Part shown: piece after piece, positions 8,569 to 17,884 of the stretch | Position numbering within the stretch: position 1 is the stretch's first letter | Layout of the letters: each line of letters begins with the position of its first letter | Position numbers and translations under genes: made by a program | Notes under the pieces: generated by a model | Seen by the model: only the letters and a program-made list of their open reading frames with translations | Told to the model about the DNA's origin: nothing | The model's database searches: none | DNA from: Bacillus cabrialesii | GTDB taxonomy: Bacteria > Bacillota > Bacilli > Bacillales > Bacillaceae | Direction of reading: 5' to 3' | Assembly (NCBI RefSeq): GCF_004124315.2 | Contig: NZ_CP096889.1 | Span: forward strand, 2,587,001-2,651,000 | Length of the DNA: 64,000 bases

Positions 8569-9598
8569 TGATGTTCACCTGCCCCAATTTAGGGATTTCG
8601 ACGTCACTCAGAACCAAATTTTCGGCTACGCCATTGATTTTAATATCTGCGTAATCACTTACTGAAGGTGAATTGTAGACGATATTATTAATCTGCGATA
8701 AACGGATGACGTTATCTTCAAAAGCAATCTTTTTAAAAAGATTTAAAACACCTGATTCGATTTCTTGCTTTACCTGATCGATAGAGTTATTGATCTCGGG
8801 AAGTACCTCGGCTGAAATCTCAACCTCTTTCCATACCGCACTCTCCACTGTGACAAAGGCACCTATTGGCGCTTGTCCCTCACCTTGTCCGGGTTCAGGA
8901 TCAATATAGTTTTTCACCTTTGATATTAAAATATCGGAAGCAGGTTCCAAGTTAGCATTGGTCACGACAATTTTGACTGTGCCGTCCCCGTTCCAAAGCG
9001 GAAAGACCTTTACCTTTCCTACTCCGTCTACTTCTTCAGCCCATTGTTTATAGTGAGCTTTATTGGCACTGACAGCTTCCCGACGCACGCGGGTAAAATA
9101 TCTAGCTCTTAAACTGTCATCATCCTCTTCTTCTCTTCCAGGGATTAAAATCTCTTTCACAATCGCTTTTTGGAGTCCTGGTACGGTGTCTAATGACAAT
9201 AGATTCTGGCCGGAAATATTTGCGTTCCCCGCTTCTCCGGCTGTTTCACATTCCAACGTCCCGTCAACTGTGTATTGAAAATAAAGATTATCAACATAAA
9301 AGCGAGAGCCTACAGGAATGGTCACACCTTCAGTAAACTCCGCTGCCCGGACTGCTTTTGTGGCAGCCGTTCGCTCGATGCCGGCTTCAGTAGCACGACG
9401 ATCTAAGAATTCTCCTTGTGCTGTGTCCGAGAAGACAAGTTCCAGCACCGTATCGAGCCAAATGTAAGACTTGGCCAATTCTGCGGCTGCAGGAGCTAAG
9501 GCATTATAAATCACGCTGCCTTCCCTTGTATCAATGTCCGCTGAAATGCTGTTCAACATACGATCCATAATCACTTCAAAGGTTTGATCTTCAAACAT
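8552..9598 (-). CDS. yqbT: Baseplate J-like protein (XkdT/YqbT)
   Basis: A 348-residue Baseplate_J family protein (LNSISADIDTREGSVIYNALAPAA region, then RVRREAVSANKAHYKQW). This is the structural wedge of contractile-tail baseplates. The start at 9598 overlaps the stop of the DUF2634 gene (GATGTTTGA), which fixes it better than an upstream ATG in the same frame. It belongs to a tightly packed baseplate operon. Confidence 0.88.
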   Translation of the reverse strand: MFEDQTFEVIMDRMLNSISADIDTREGSVIYNALAPAAAELAKSYIWLDTVLELVFSDTAQGEFLDRRATEAGIERTAATKAVRAAEFTEGVTIPVGSRFYVDNLYFQYTVDGTLECETAGEAGNANISGQNLLSLDTVPGLQKAIVKEILIPGREEEDDDSLRARYFTRVRREAVSANKAHYKQWAEEVDGVGKVKVFPLWNGDGTVKIVVTNANLEPASDILISKVKNYIDPEPGQGEGQAPIGAFVTVESAVWKEVEISAEVLPEINNSIDQVKQEIESGVLNLFKKIAFEDNVIRLSQINNIVYNSPSVSDYADIKINGVAENLVLSDVEIPKLGQVNIIEQTR

Positions 9599-10016
9599 CT
9601 TCGCCAAGCACCTCCTCGATCTCCAATGTTCCTTCGTCAGTTTCGACTGTAAAGGAGACACGGAACGATTCGCCTTGTTTATCTATTTCAAAATCTGTAA
9701 CAGCAGAAATTCGGTCGTCATAGATCAGTGCTTCCTCTATCAGCCGAGGGATCTCCATTTTCTTATATGCGTCTGTTGTTTCGTTATCTGCCAGCACGTC
9801 TTGAAGCTCATTTCCAATGTCATGACTGTAAACAGAATATGCATATCGCTCAGTATGGAGAGACAGATATACAAACTGCTTAATCGCTTCAAGGCCTGTG
9901 ATAATTTCATTTGTGATACAGCCATTTTCAAAATCTATTTTGTAGGTTTGCGAGGTCTCTATGACCTCGCTGTCATCCTCTATATCCTCAAACTCGATTT
10001 CCGGAGACAAAGCCAT
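9591..10016 (-). CDS. yqbS: Baseplate wedge protein, DUF2634 (XkdS/YqbS)
   Basis: About 141 residues with the gp25-like pattern (YKIDFENGCITNEITG, then LSLHTERYAYSVYSHDIGNE). It belongs to the DUF2634/lysozyme-like wedge family of contractile tails. AGGAGGT lies 8 bases before the ATG at 10016. It lies directly between xkdR- and xkdT-like genes, as in PBSX. Confidence 0.85.
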   Translation of the reverse strand: MALSPEIEFEDIEDDSEVIETSQTYKIDFENGCITNEIITGLEAIKQFVYLSLHTERYAYSVYSHDIGNELQDVLADNETTDAYKKMEIPRLIEEALIYDDRISAVTDFEIDKQGESFRVSFTVETDEGTLEIEEVLGEDV

Positions 10017-10028
10017 TCCAAACACCTC

Positions 10029-10295
10029 CTATATTTTGTCGAGAATAAAAAATGATTGCCCGCCTTTTAAGGAGACAATCATCACACGCTCACCTGTATT
10101 CAATGCTTCTTCTTCACCGGCCCGCAGCCGCTTTGGAACAATAATCAAATCGGCAGGTATTATTAATTTGTCACTTTCATTAAGCTTTATTTCAATAGGT
10201 GAAACGGAAACCACTTCAGCCGGCATAATATCCACTGGTGACTCAGAATCAACTGCACCGACAGCCAAATGTTTGATTGCTTCACTTAATCTCAT
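10029..10295 (-). CDS. yqbR: DUF2577 phage protein (XkdR/YqbR)
   Basis: An 88-residue, OB-fold-like beta protein (LIIPADLIIVPKRLRAGE, ERVMIVSLKGGQSFFILDKI) matching the DUF2577 baseplate-associated family. It overlaps the preceding gene by 4 bases, consistent with coupled translation. Confidence 0.82.
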   Translation of the reverse strand: MRLSEAIKHLAVGAVDSESPVDIMPAEVVSVSPIEIKLNESDKLIIPADLIIVPKRLRAGEEEALNTGERVMIVSLKGGQSFFILDKI

Positions 10296-11272
10296 GAGGA
10301 AACACCATCAGGGATAGAATTTTTCTCAACCACATCAATGGTCATCGTGTGTGTCGATCCTTTAAATTCGTGTTTATCTGTATCAATCCAGTATGTTTTC
10401 TTAACCCCGACTTCCGGAATTGAAATATAGACGGGCAAACCGCTCTGAAGATCTGGAATCCCAATTGCTTGAATACTTTTGAGTTCTTTTTTGACGCCTT
10501 TCTTCTGTGCCTGTTTAACTTTCGCACGCTGCTGAAGCTGTGCTTGGTTAATGTTATCTGATATTGTTTCAACATACTGAAGCACGCCGTATTTGCTGAT
10601 ACCCGTGTTGTCACTTACGGTAGCCGTATAAGTTTTATTGTCTTTCTGACGCCGCAGCTTTACTCTTGTGGCTGTGTCATTAATGGAAGTGCTGTATTGA
10701 TAACCAGTAATGTTCACACCCGATTCTAGCACCCATACTTCTGACGGATCAGGCCAAGCGCGAAGGCCGAGCTTCCCCTTCGCCGAATATAATTGATAAT
10801 TCCTTCCGGTTTGGCTCTTCGTTTGTTTCAAGGCTTTCAGAATCATGTCATAAAGGCTCGTATCATCTTTAAACACTAATGATTTAATGGTGTAACCTGT
10901 ATTTGCAATGGATGTCGTTGGAATTTGAAAATCTCTTGCCAGGCGCTTAATAATCTCGTCTGCACGATTATTGGAGAACACATAAACATCTTTGTTCTTA
11001 ACCAGATATTGCAGCATGTCATAAGCCGTAAAGGTCAGCCCATGTTCTTCCGGATTGCGAGAAAACACAATACCTCGAAACAGCTCTTTCCCTTTCCACT
11101 TAAACAGAACCGTATCCCCTTCTGATACGCTGTAATATGAATGGGTTCCTTGTTTCGTTATGATCTTTGCTGTGATCGATCGAGGTGCCTGATACCTTTG
11201 TCCCTCAAGAGAAACACTTTCAGTTACCAGCTCAAGCCACTCCGTTTCTTTAATGACGAAAAGTTCTATCAT
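10292..11272 (-). CDS. yqbQ: Phage baseplate hub protein (XkdQ/YqbQ)
   Basis: A 326-residue protein with a gpD/gp27-like hub pattern (LFRGIVFSRNPEEHGLTFTAYD, DMLQYLVKNKDVYVF). It forms the central hub that the tail tube rests on. It is preceded by the LysM protein and followed by the DUF2577 gene as in PBSX. No defect is seen. Confidence 0.85.
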   Translation of the reverse strand: MIELFVIKETEWLELVTESVSLEGQRYQAPRSITAKIITKQGTHSYYSVSEGDTVLFKWKGKELFRGIVFSRNPEEHGLTFTAYDMLQYLVKNKDVYVFSNNRADEIIKRLARDFQIPTTSIANTGYTIKSLVFKDDTSLYDMILKALKQTKSQTGRNYQLYSAKGKLGLRAWPDPSEVWVLESGVNITGYQYSTSINDTATRVKLRRQKDNKTYTATVSDNTGISKYGVLQYVETISDNINQAQLQQRAKVKQAQKKGVKKELKSIQAIGIPDLQSGLPVYISIPEVGVKKTYWIDTDKHEFKGSTHTMTIDVVEKNSIPDGVSS

Positions 11273-11284
11273 GTCATCACCTGC

Positions 11285-11944
11285 TTACTGCGGTATCTTT
11301 AATTTTTGACCAGGAAAGATCCAGTGCCCTGGCTGCCTGATATTCCGTTTGCTTCGTTTGATCATAGCCTTTTTATTGACGTTCCAGATCTTGCGCCATT
11401 TTGTGCTGTCTCCATAAAATTTGCCGGCAAGGTCCCACAGTGTATCGCCTTTCTTAACGGTGTACGTTTTAGGAGCTGATTTAGATGGCCGTTTCTTCTT
11501 CGTCTTTTTCTTCTGCTTGATCTTCCGCGGCGAAGCAGTTTTGTATTCCTTCAGCTTTATTTCATAATCACGATCACCTATATCTTTTTGGCCCTCGCTA
11601 TAAGAAAAAACCTCGATACTGCAAGTTAAATTAATTTTCGTTCCAGTAATTAAGAATTGAACCGGCTTTTTAGATTTCACCCATTTCTCGATCTTTGCAA
11701 TAGCATTTTCAGGAGAAGGAAATCCTTTATACTCAGCAAGCGGACTGTGTTTCTTTGGAAAAAAAGAAGAGAACGAAATTTCTTTCGCTCCCGGTTTATC
11801 AATAAAAGTGATCTCCCCAAAACTAGCCACTTTTACTGATTCATTTTGAATTGTGTTTGAAATATCAATTTGTTCAGGAAGGACAGGAAGCCGCAGCTTG
11901 TCCTTCCCTTGCGAAATCCAGAATTCATATATGGATTTAGTCAA
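11285..11944 (-). CDS. yqbP: LysM-containing tail protein (XkdP/YqbP)
   Basis: A 219-residue protein with a beta-rich N-terminus, a basic linker (KIKQKKKTKKKRPSKS) and a C-terminal LysM domain (TYTVKKGDTLWDLAGKFYGD), the usual peptidoglycan-contacting baseplate component. I prefer the TTG at 11944, with AAGGGAG about 9 bases upstream. It overlaps the end of the tape-measure gene. Confidence 0.82.
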   Translation of the reverse strand: MTKSIYEFWISQGKDKLRLPVLPEQIDISNTIQNESVKVASFGEITFIDKPGAKEISFSSFFPKKHSPLAEYKGFPSPENAIAKIEKWVKSKKPVQFLITGTKINLTCSIEVFSYSEGQKDIGDRDYEIKLKEYKTASPRKIKQKKKTKKKRPSKSAPKTYTVKKGDTLWDLAGKFYGDSTKWRKIWNVNKKAMIKRSKRNIRQPGHWIFPGQKLKIPQ

Positions 11945-14900
11945 AAGCAACGACTCCCTTCGTTCCAATGTTGATATCCTGTTCAAGCTCATCGACAAGG
12001 GCCTGCTTAATCTTAGCTACAAGGCTGTTCATGTCTTTGTCATTGTGAAAATGCTGATCGCCATTAAATTGAATAATAACCTCTTTACCTCCTGATGCTG
12101 TAACAGTTGTTTGCTGACTACCTGTTGTAGCTGCTGTTACCTGACCGGAAGATAATTCAGTTTGACCTTTTTGAGATGGGTCTGTGACTTCCATTCCGAG
12201 TGCCTTAGCTGCTTGGGCTAATAAATAACGTCCACGGATGCCTCGCTCCTCCGGAATGATCCATTCCCTTTTGTTTCCTTCACCGACACGTGCAATCTGT
12301 TCTTTGGTAATAAGTCCGCCGTTAGCGTAGCCAACATATGGACCTCCGTGTCTCATGCTTCTAATGCCTGGTACATTATTAATTGATCCATATCTGCTTT
12401 TGATATAGCCAATCGCAGCAGCAGCGTTGTGAATCGGGTTAAGAATGTTATTCATGCCCGGCAATTTGTGTGCGTTGAAGGTACTTGGGATTGTTTGCAT
12501 GAGTCCCTGAGATGGATGCCCTGCTTTCGCATTACTATCCCATAAGTTAATTGCCTTTGGATTACCGCCTGACTCATGCTGAGCAATTGTCATCAGCCCT
12601 GGGAGCCAGCTCATTGGTGTCTTTGTTGCCATGATAGCTGCCATAAGCCATTGCTTCACATTTCCGCTAACTGCTCCCATTCCGGAATAAGCAGCAGCCA
12701 GTGAACCTGCTTGTTTTTCAGCAAACTTTTTCACATCCACAGAATCCAGACCTTTTACAATACCAATAGAGGCAAAACGACCGAGACTCATCATGACACG
12801 GGAAGGTGAATGAATATCCAGCTCTTCACGAAATGCCTTCTCAACTTTTTTCGCCAGTTCCTTGGCAGTCTCATGGACTTCACTTGCCTTAGAAGTCATG
12901 CCTGAAACAAAATTACCGATCATACCGCTTCCCCATCCGTTTGATGATTCTTTAGAGCGGATAAACGGCTTGTTAATATGAGTGCTGACATATTGATCAG
13001 TACCAGTTTGAGTACTATTTTGTCCTGAAGCAAAACCTTTGACCGTTCCACTTCCCCATGAAGAGGATTTATTTACGGTGTTCTGGAATGGTGTTTTAAC
13101 CTTCTTCTGCAAGAAGCCATCTGTACCAGTTAAAGTACTGTTCTGACCTTTAGCATAGCCATTAACCACTTGCTTTCCATAATTCGGAGAATAAGAGATT
13201 AAATTGTTCATTGGCTGGCCAACGTTTTTCTGTTTCCAAGCGTCAATAGAAACAACATGATCTCCAATTCCTTGATTAAAGCCTTTAGTGAACTGTTGAC
13301 CAAATGAAGTCGCTTGTTCATCCAGACTGGATGTGTCAATGATAGGAGATACAGAAGCAGTCACCGCCGCTCTACTGATTAGCGGGGAAGTTGCTGGTTC
13401 ACCTCCTGCAGATGAAGCAGACGCTATATCATCAACCACACTCATCCCTAATTTCGAAGCAGCTTGAGAAAGGAGCATTTTGCCGCGACCTTTATTATTC
13501 TCAACAGGGATAACGAATTCTTTACCAGCTTCACCAATCCAAGATATTGTTGGCTTCGTAATGTAACCACCAGTAGCATGTTTCTTTGGCTTTTCTTTTC
13601 CCGAACCAAATAAATAATTTACGCCACTCTTCACATATCCCCACGCTTTACCAGCAGTTTTTTTTGCACTTGAAGCTACTTTACCACCAACTTCTTTTAC
13701 CCCGCCTAAAATACTGCTTCCCAATTCCTTTACACTCTGCCACTTTTCAGACCACCACTTCTTACTAAAAAGGGTTTCTGAGATGGAACTCTTAACACTT
13801 TTCCATATTGATTTAGCATTGTCCCATTTATTTTTTGACCAGCTCTTTACACTTTCCCATTTTCCTGACCACCATTTCTCGCTAAATAAAGTGGATTTCA
13901 GGTTTCCTTTAACAGATTGCCAAACAGAAGACGCGCTGTCCCATTTACTTTGAGCCCAACCTTTTACGCCTTCCCACTTTCCTGACCACCACTTCTCACT
14001 AAATAAAGTGGATTTTATTTTTCCCTTTACGGACTCCCAAACAGATGATGCACTATTCCATTTGTCTTGTGCCCAGCTTTTAACACCAGACCACTTCTCA
14101 GACCACCATTCACTATTAAATAAAGTAGACTTCACCTTTTCTTTTACATGAGACCATGTATCACTTAACCCATTGAGAGAAGTCTTCGCATTACTCTTAA
14201 TGCCGGACCATTTTTCAGACCACCATTTTTGATCAAATAATGTACTGTTTAGTTTCTTCTTTACTTCTGAACCATCAAACGCTTTACCTAAACTTGAACC
14301 ACCCATGGTGCCTGCTATACCACCAACTATTCCACCAATGGCTGTTCCCACTCCTGGAATAACACTGCCAATAGCTGCTCCTGTAGCCGCCCAGCAAGGC
14401 CACCGCCAGCTGATCCAATCCTTTCACCAACATTGTCTTTATTCATCCCAATTAAATCTGTTGCCGCTAACGCTGTTCCTAATACAGGGACTCCCTTTGC
14501 AAACTTGCCAACACTTTTCAGAGGACTTAAGACTTTTCCGAACTTCGATGTACCGCCTGCAGCTCTACCAGCTGAGTATAGCTCTGATCTCGTAGTGGTT
14601 ATTGCTGGTCTTGATCCTCTGGTTGGATTAGTACTTACAGTTCTACTGGAACGCCTTCTCTCCAATTGTCCAGATGACACAGTAATTGATCTGTCAGAAG
14701 GGTTCATTCGGTTTGGATTACTGCGTTGACCTAAAACTCTTTTCCCTCGTCTTCTACGAATGCGATCATTTTTACCTCCATCACTACAACAGCAACATGT
14801 TAAGCTGCCGCTACGAGGTAAACTCGTTGGACTTGTGGCAGTTTTGGATTCTCTGCTTCTTGTGCTGGGATTACGATTACTGTTTCTGTACCTCCTTTCA

Positions 14901-16693
14901 CTTCGCGTATTAGCAGTAGCTTCAGGAGTACGTTTTGGAATTAGCTTTCGGATTACGCCTGCTGCATCACTTCCGACAGTACCTATGCCTTTTAACAACG
15001 GACGTAGTATTTTCAAATAACCAATCAACCCAATTAAAGGAGGGATCACAACTTTAATCGCTGTTTTCAAATCATCCCAATGGTTGACGCTCCACTCAAT
15101 GGCGACGTTTAACTTATCACCTATCTCCTCACCAAGATCGGCAATATCTTTTTTGATCTCTTTAAGTTTTTCCTGACCTTCTTTACTGTTAATGAACGAG
15201 CTGATTTTATCAAAGGCTGGCCCTAATCCAGTTAGCAGAGAAGTTCCCATATCCTTAGATATGCTTTCAAAATCTCTCATGGCATCATTAACCGGTGTCA
15301 TCGGGTTATTATCCCGAAGTTTCGTAAAGCTTCGTTCCAATTCACCGCTTGTTTTGGCACTTGTACCAATACCTTCAGCCATATCCAAGATCGGCTGTTT
15401 AAGATCTTCGTACTGTGTTCCAATAAGCTCAGTCGCAATAGCAGCCCGCTTTGTTTTATCTTTCACTTTAGAAAGGGCTTTTGCCACCCTAAATAAACTT
15501 TCCTCTCCGCTTATTGAACCATCTTTGAAGCCCTTGAACATTTTCTTAGTTTCCTTGTCTCCGAACAGCGTTTTAAATGCATCCACTTGGCTATCAGACA
15601 TTTCGGTTCGGCGGATGTTAAACTCACGCATACTATCGGCTAGGTTATCGAAGTTTCTGGCTCCACCCTTTGTTCCTTTTATCATAGCGTTTGCAATTTG
15701 CCCGTCTGTGAGTTTCAAGTCTTTAAAAGTGGAACTGTATTCATTCATTGTGTCCAATAAATCATCAGCCTGGTCACCTGCATTCCGATAAACATAAGCA
15801 ATTAAGTCTCCGCTTTGTTTCCCGGACAATTTCAAGTTGTTATACATTGAACTGAAAGCACGATCTACCTCAGCCTGATCAGCATTCATAAGCTGGGCAA
15901 TCTTACTTGACGACTCAGTCAATTCAGCAAGAGCTTTTTTAGACGCCCCTGTCTGTTGCGATAAGTTTCTTAGAGATAAACTGACTTCTTCCCGAGAACT
16001 GCCAGCTTTATTGTTGAAATAGATCTGATCCGTCATTCTTGCAACATCTTTCTTATTAACGTTTGAAGTTGCTGACACATAAGCATCCTGAGACATTGTG
16101 CTTTTACCAGAGCCCATAACTGATCCTGCAGAAAAACCACCTGCCACTGCCAGAGTAATGGTAGCATCCTTCAAGCTGTCTATTTTCTCTTCAATTGCAT
16201 CCAGAGCTGCTGAAGCTCTATCCTTAATAGAAACAGTTGGCTCTGCATGTTCGCTATCTACATCAGACACATGACGACGGGTCTGATCTAATTGGTTTGA
16301 AGCATGATCACGAACCGAAACAGTTGGCTCCGCGTGCGAGCGATTCAAATCAGAGAGACCTCCACGGATTAAACGAAAACGTGGTGTAGCTTGATCATTT
16401 ACGGAAACCGTCACCTCATGCCTGCCCTCGGTAAGATCCTCAGCTTGCTGACGTATAGAATGTAAGCCATTCGAAACTCGATCATCTAAATCCACTTCAA
16501 GCGATCGAGCCCGAGCCGTCAAACGGTTGGCTGATCGGTCAATTCGCTGCATAACTCTCTCAGTCCGATCTTCAGCCTCAAAAATGAGAGGACCATTAGC
16601 AGCCCTCTTAAGTCTTTCAGCATTGCCTTGTATCATTCGAAGCTTGCGGGAAATCTTATCATGTAATTCAAACGTCGCTGTTAGTTTAGCCAT
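11937..16693 (-). pseudogene. yqbO: Tape-measure protein gene (YqbO/XkdO) split by a one-base frameshift
   Basis: Two long frames (16693-14327 and 14351-11937) together give about 1585 residues, the size I recall for skin YqbO. The N-terminal half is coiled coil plus a hydrophobic core and an Arg/Ser-rich stretch with four Cys in a row. The C-terminal half carries about five ~40-residue tandem repeats (each with WWSEKW or WWSGKW and STLF), a lytic transglycosylase domain with catalytic Glu in IAQHESGGNPKAI, and a tail-core end. The frame breaks at the CCC run near 14390-14392, where one extra base restores a continuous Gly/Ala-rich segment. It is either a true mutation that makes the prophage tail-defective or a sequencing error. 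Confidence 0.85.
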
Positions 16694-16695
16694 AG

Positions 16696-16878
16696 TTAAT
16701 TACCTCCCTTCTTCGCTTCTTTTTCTAACAGCTCAAGCTTATAACTGATTAACCCATATAAGAGCGCCTTGAATTCTTTCGGAGCCTCATATAGTTCTCT
16801 TAATTCTGACGGGGCGTATTTGAGCTCATGCATAGCATAGTAAAGATATACAGTCTCTTTGTCCCCGTCTTTTACTAG
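16696..16878 (-). CDS. Frameshift extension of the tail assembly chaperone (gpGT-like)
   Basis: A 60-codon frame with no start of its own that opens exactly at the slippery heptamer at the end of the upstream chaperone gene and stops 2 bases before the tape-measure ATG. It encodes LVKDGDKETVYLYYAMHELK and then a helical, Lys/Glu-rich tail. Its only sensible expression is a -1 fusion to the gene at 16875-17324, the arrangement conserved in long-tailed phages for chaperones that bind the tape measure. Confidence 0.75.
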   Translation of the reverse strand, partial: LVKDGDKETVYLYYAMHELKYAPSELRELYEAPKEFKALLYGLISYKLELLEKEAKKGGN

Positions 16879-17324
16879 TTTTTTGCCGCTTCTTCAAGGT
16901 CTTCGAGATTATCATCAAATCCATTGATTTCAATTGCTTTGTTTAGCCAATTTGTATATTCACCGCCGACAGAAAGAACACGTTTGGCGACTTCCACTGG
17001 ATCTTCTGTTTTGTACGCTTCACGTAGTTCCTTAGCTTTAAAGTTCGGGTAAACAGTCGTTTCAACCGCAATACGAGCATAAAAGCGTTGGCTGTCCAAG
17101 TCCTTCACACGGCCACGGCCTTTTACATTCTTGTAAGTCGTATTCTCTTTCTCCAGCTCGTCAATTCGTTCAGTCGTAATGGCTTTGAAAATGAATGGAA
17201 CAACATTGCCTTCTTTGTCTACAAATCGTTTAGAAATCGGCACTTTTACTTCTTCAGCTTCGATTGTTTGTCCTGGCATAAAGAATGAAAGATCGTATAC
17301 TTTTTCGTTTTGTTTTTCGCTCAT
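16875..17324 (-). CDS. yqbN: Tail assembly chaperone (XkdN/YqbN)
   Basis: A 149-residue protein (YDLSFFMPGQTIEAEEVKVP near the start, LEDLEEAAKN at the end) of the XkdN family, located just before the tape-measure gene where tail chaperones sit. The ATG at 17324 has GAGGAG about 10 bases upstream. It ends GCA AAA AAC TAG, which holds the slippery sequence for making a longer form. The short and long forms are expected to coat the tape measure during tail assembly. Confidence 0.85.
   Translation of the reverse strand: MSEKQNEKVYDLSFFMPGQTIEAEEVKVPISKRFVDKEGNVVPFIFKAITTERIDELEKENTTYKNVKGRGRVKDLDSQRFYARIAVETTVYPNFKAKELREAYKTEDPVEVAKRVLSVGGEYTNWLNKAIEINGFDDNLEDLEEAAKN
16878..16884 (-). promoter_or_regulatory. 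Programmed -1 frameshift heptamer A AAA AAC
   Basis: On the minus strand the codons GCA AAA AAC TAG contain A AAA AAC in the exact X XXY YYZ register, one codon before the stop. Slipping back one base opens the 60-codon extension. Confidence 0.8.
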
Positions 17325-17367
17325 GTTTATCAAGCTCCTCTGAAATTAGAATCAATTTTAGGCCAAC

Positions 17368-17396
17368 AAAAAAAGACAACCACAAAAATGGTTGTC
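17368..17396 (-). terminator. Rho-independent terminator inside the late region
   Basis: A perfect 8-bp stem GACAACCA/TGGTTGTC with a 6-base loop, followed on the minus strand by seven T. It lies just upstream of yqbN, so leftward transcription from the head/sheath genes would tend to stop here. Confidence 0.75.
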
Positions 17397-17401
17397 TAGT
17401 G

Positions 17402-17407
17402 TATAAT
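17402..17407 (+). promoter_or_regulatory. -10 box for the type I toxin gene
   Basis: TATAAT 73 bases before the toxin ATG. No clear -35 is seen because the upstream DNA is the terminator stem. The implied start near 17414 would include both partners of the 5'-3' pairing in the mRNA. Confidence 0.5.
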
Positions 17408-17479
17408 TATTCCTGTACATTTGCACGGCTAACTCAAAGGTGGTCTGCTGGCTAAATCCCCTGAAAGGGGGTGACGCCT

Positions 17480-17566
17480 ATGTCGACATTTCAAGCACTT
17501 AGTTTAATGCTTGGAACGGGAATGTTTATTCTCGCCTTGTTGACGTATATAGACAAAAAGAAATAG
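17480..17566 (+). CDS. Type I toxin peptide (BsrE/BsrH-like)
   Basis: A 28-residue hydrophobic peptide, MSTFQALSLMLGTGMFILAL followed by LTYIDKKK, matching the BsrE/BsrH/TxpA style of B. subtilis prophage toxins: one membrane helix and a basic tail. The Shine-Dalgarno (AGGGGG, 17466-17471) is paired with CCCCT (17458-17462) in a tight hairpin. CTCAAAGG TGGTCT (17433-17446) is nearly complementary to AGACCACCCTTTGAG (17565-17579), giving the 5'-3' closed mRNA of this class. Overproduction should damage the membrane; the antisense RNA restrains it. It occupies the skin slot where txpA/bsrH lie. Confidence 0.85.
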   Translation: MSTFQALSLMLGTGMFILALLTYIDKKK

Positions 17567-17685
17567 ACCACCCTTTGAGGCCTGAGAAACTTCTAGGGTA
17601 GGTCCATACGTACCTTCATAGCCAGCGCTCCAATGAGGAGCCAGCATTTGTACAGGCCGGGGTGTTGCCGCACTCCGGTATTTTT
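17545..17685 (-). ncRNA. Antisense antitoxin RNA (SR5/RatA-like), ends approximate
   Basis: On the minus strand a TAAAAT -10-like box (from GCATAAAATAAA, about 17687-17695) would start an RNA overlapping the 3' part of the toxin mRNA. It would end at a hairpin (GACCTACCCT pairing with AGGGTGGTC) followed by TATTTCTTTTT near 17548. Convergent 3' overlap with the toxin mRNA is the rule for bsrG/SR4 and bsrE/SR5. The promoter is weakly supported. Confidence 0.55.
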
Positions 17686-17687
17686 TT
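17657..17687 (+). terminator. Terminator of the type I toxin mRNA
   Basis: The stem CCGGGGTG/CACTCCGG (one G-T pair) with loop TTGCCG is followed by TATTTTTTT. It lies about 90 bases after the toxin stop, leaving the long 3' part that the antisense RNA covers. Confidence 0.8.
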
Positions 17688-17771
17688 ATTTTATGCATTT
17701 CTTTTGAAAGAAATACATGTTTCTATTTGAAACTTGTTCAGTTGGATTACTTCTAAAGTAATCTTACCACA

Positions 17772-17880
17772 TTTTTTCGTGAATATCTCGTGAGAGTTCA
17801 CGATTTTTCGTGAATATCTTCGTTAAAGTTCGGCGATTTTTCGTGAATATCTCGTGATGGTTTCACGATTTTTCGTGAAA
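17772..17880. repeat. Tandem 32-33 bp repeats with internal TCGTGA/TCACGA symmetry
   Basis: Three full units start TTTTTCGTGAATATC at about 17773, 17804 and 17837, and a partial fourth at 17869. Units 1 and 3 contain TCGTGA...TTCACGA and can fold as hairpins. Unit 2 has diverged (TTCGTTAAAGTTCGGCGA). The block lies between the tail tube stop and the toxin locus. Confidence 0.8.
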
Positions 17881-17884
17881 GTGA

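Noticed and set aside
15192..15791. 199-codon open frame on the plus strand
   Set aside because: It lies fully antisense to the tape-measure coding sequence, has no ribosome binding site, and its composition mirrors the coding strand.
17504..17698. 64-codon minus-strand frame across the toxin locus
   Set aside because: It overlaps the toxin gene, the antisense RNA and a terminator, and no start signal is seen. It is better explained as the antisense RNA region.
17772..17880. Possible CRISPR array
   Set aside because: The units are contiguous with no unique spacers, internally palindromic, and only about three in number. No cas genes are nearby.
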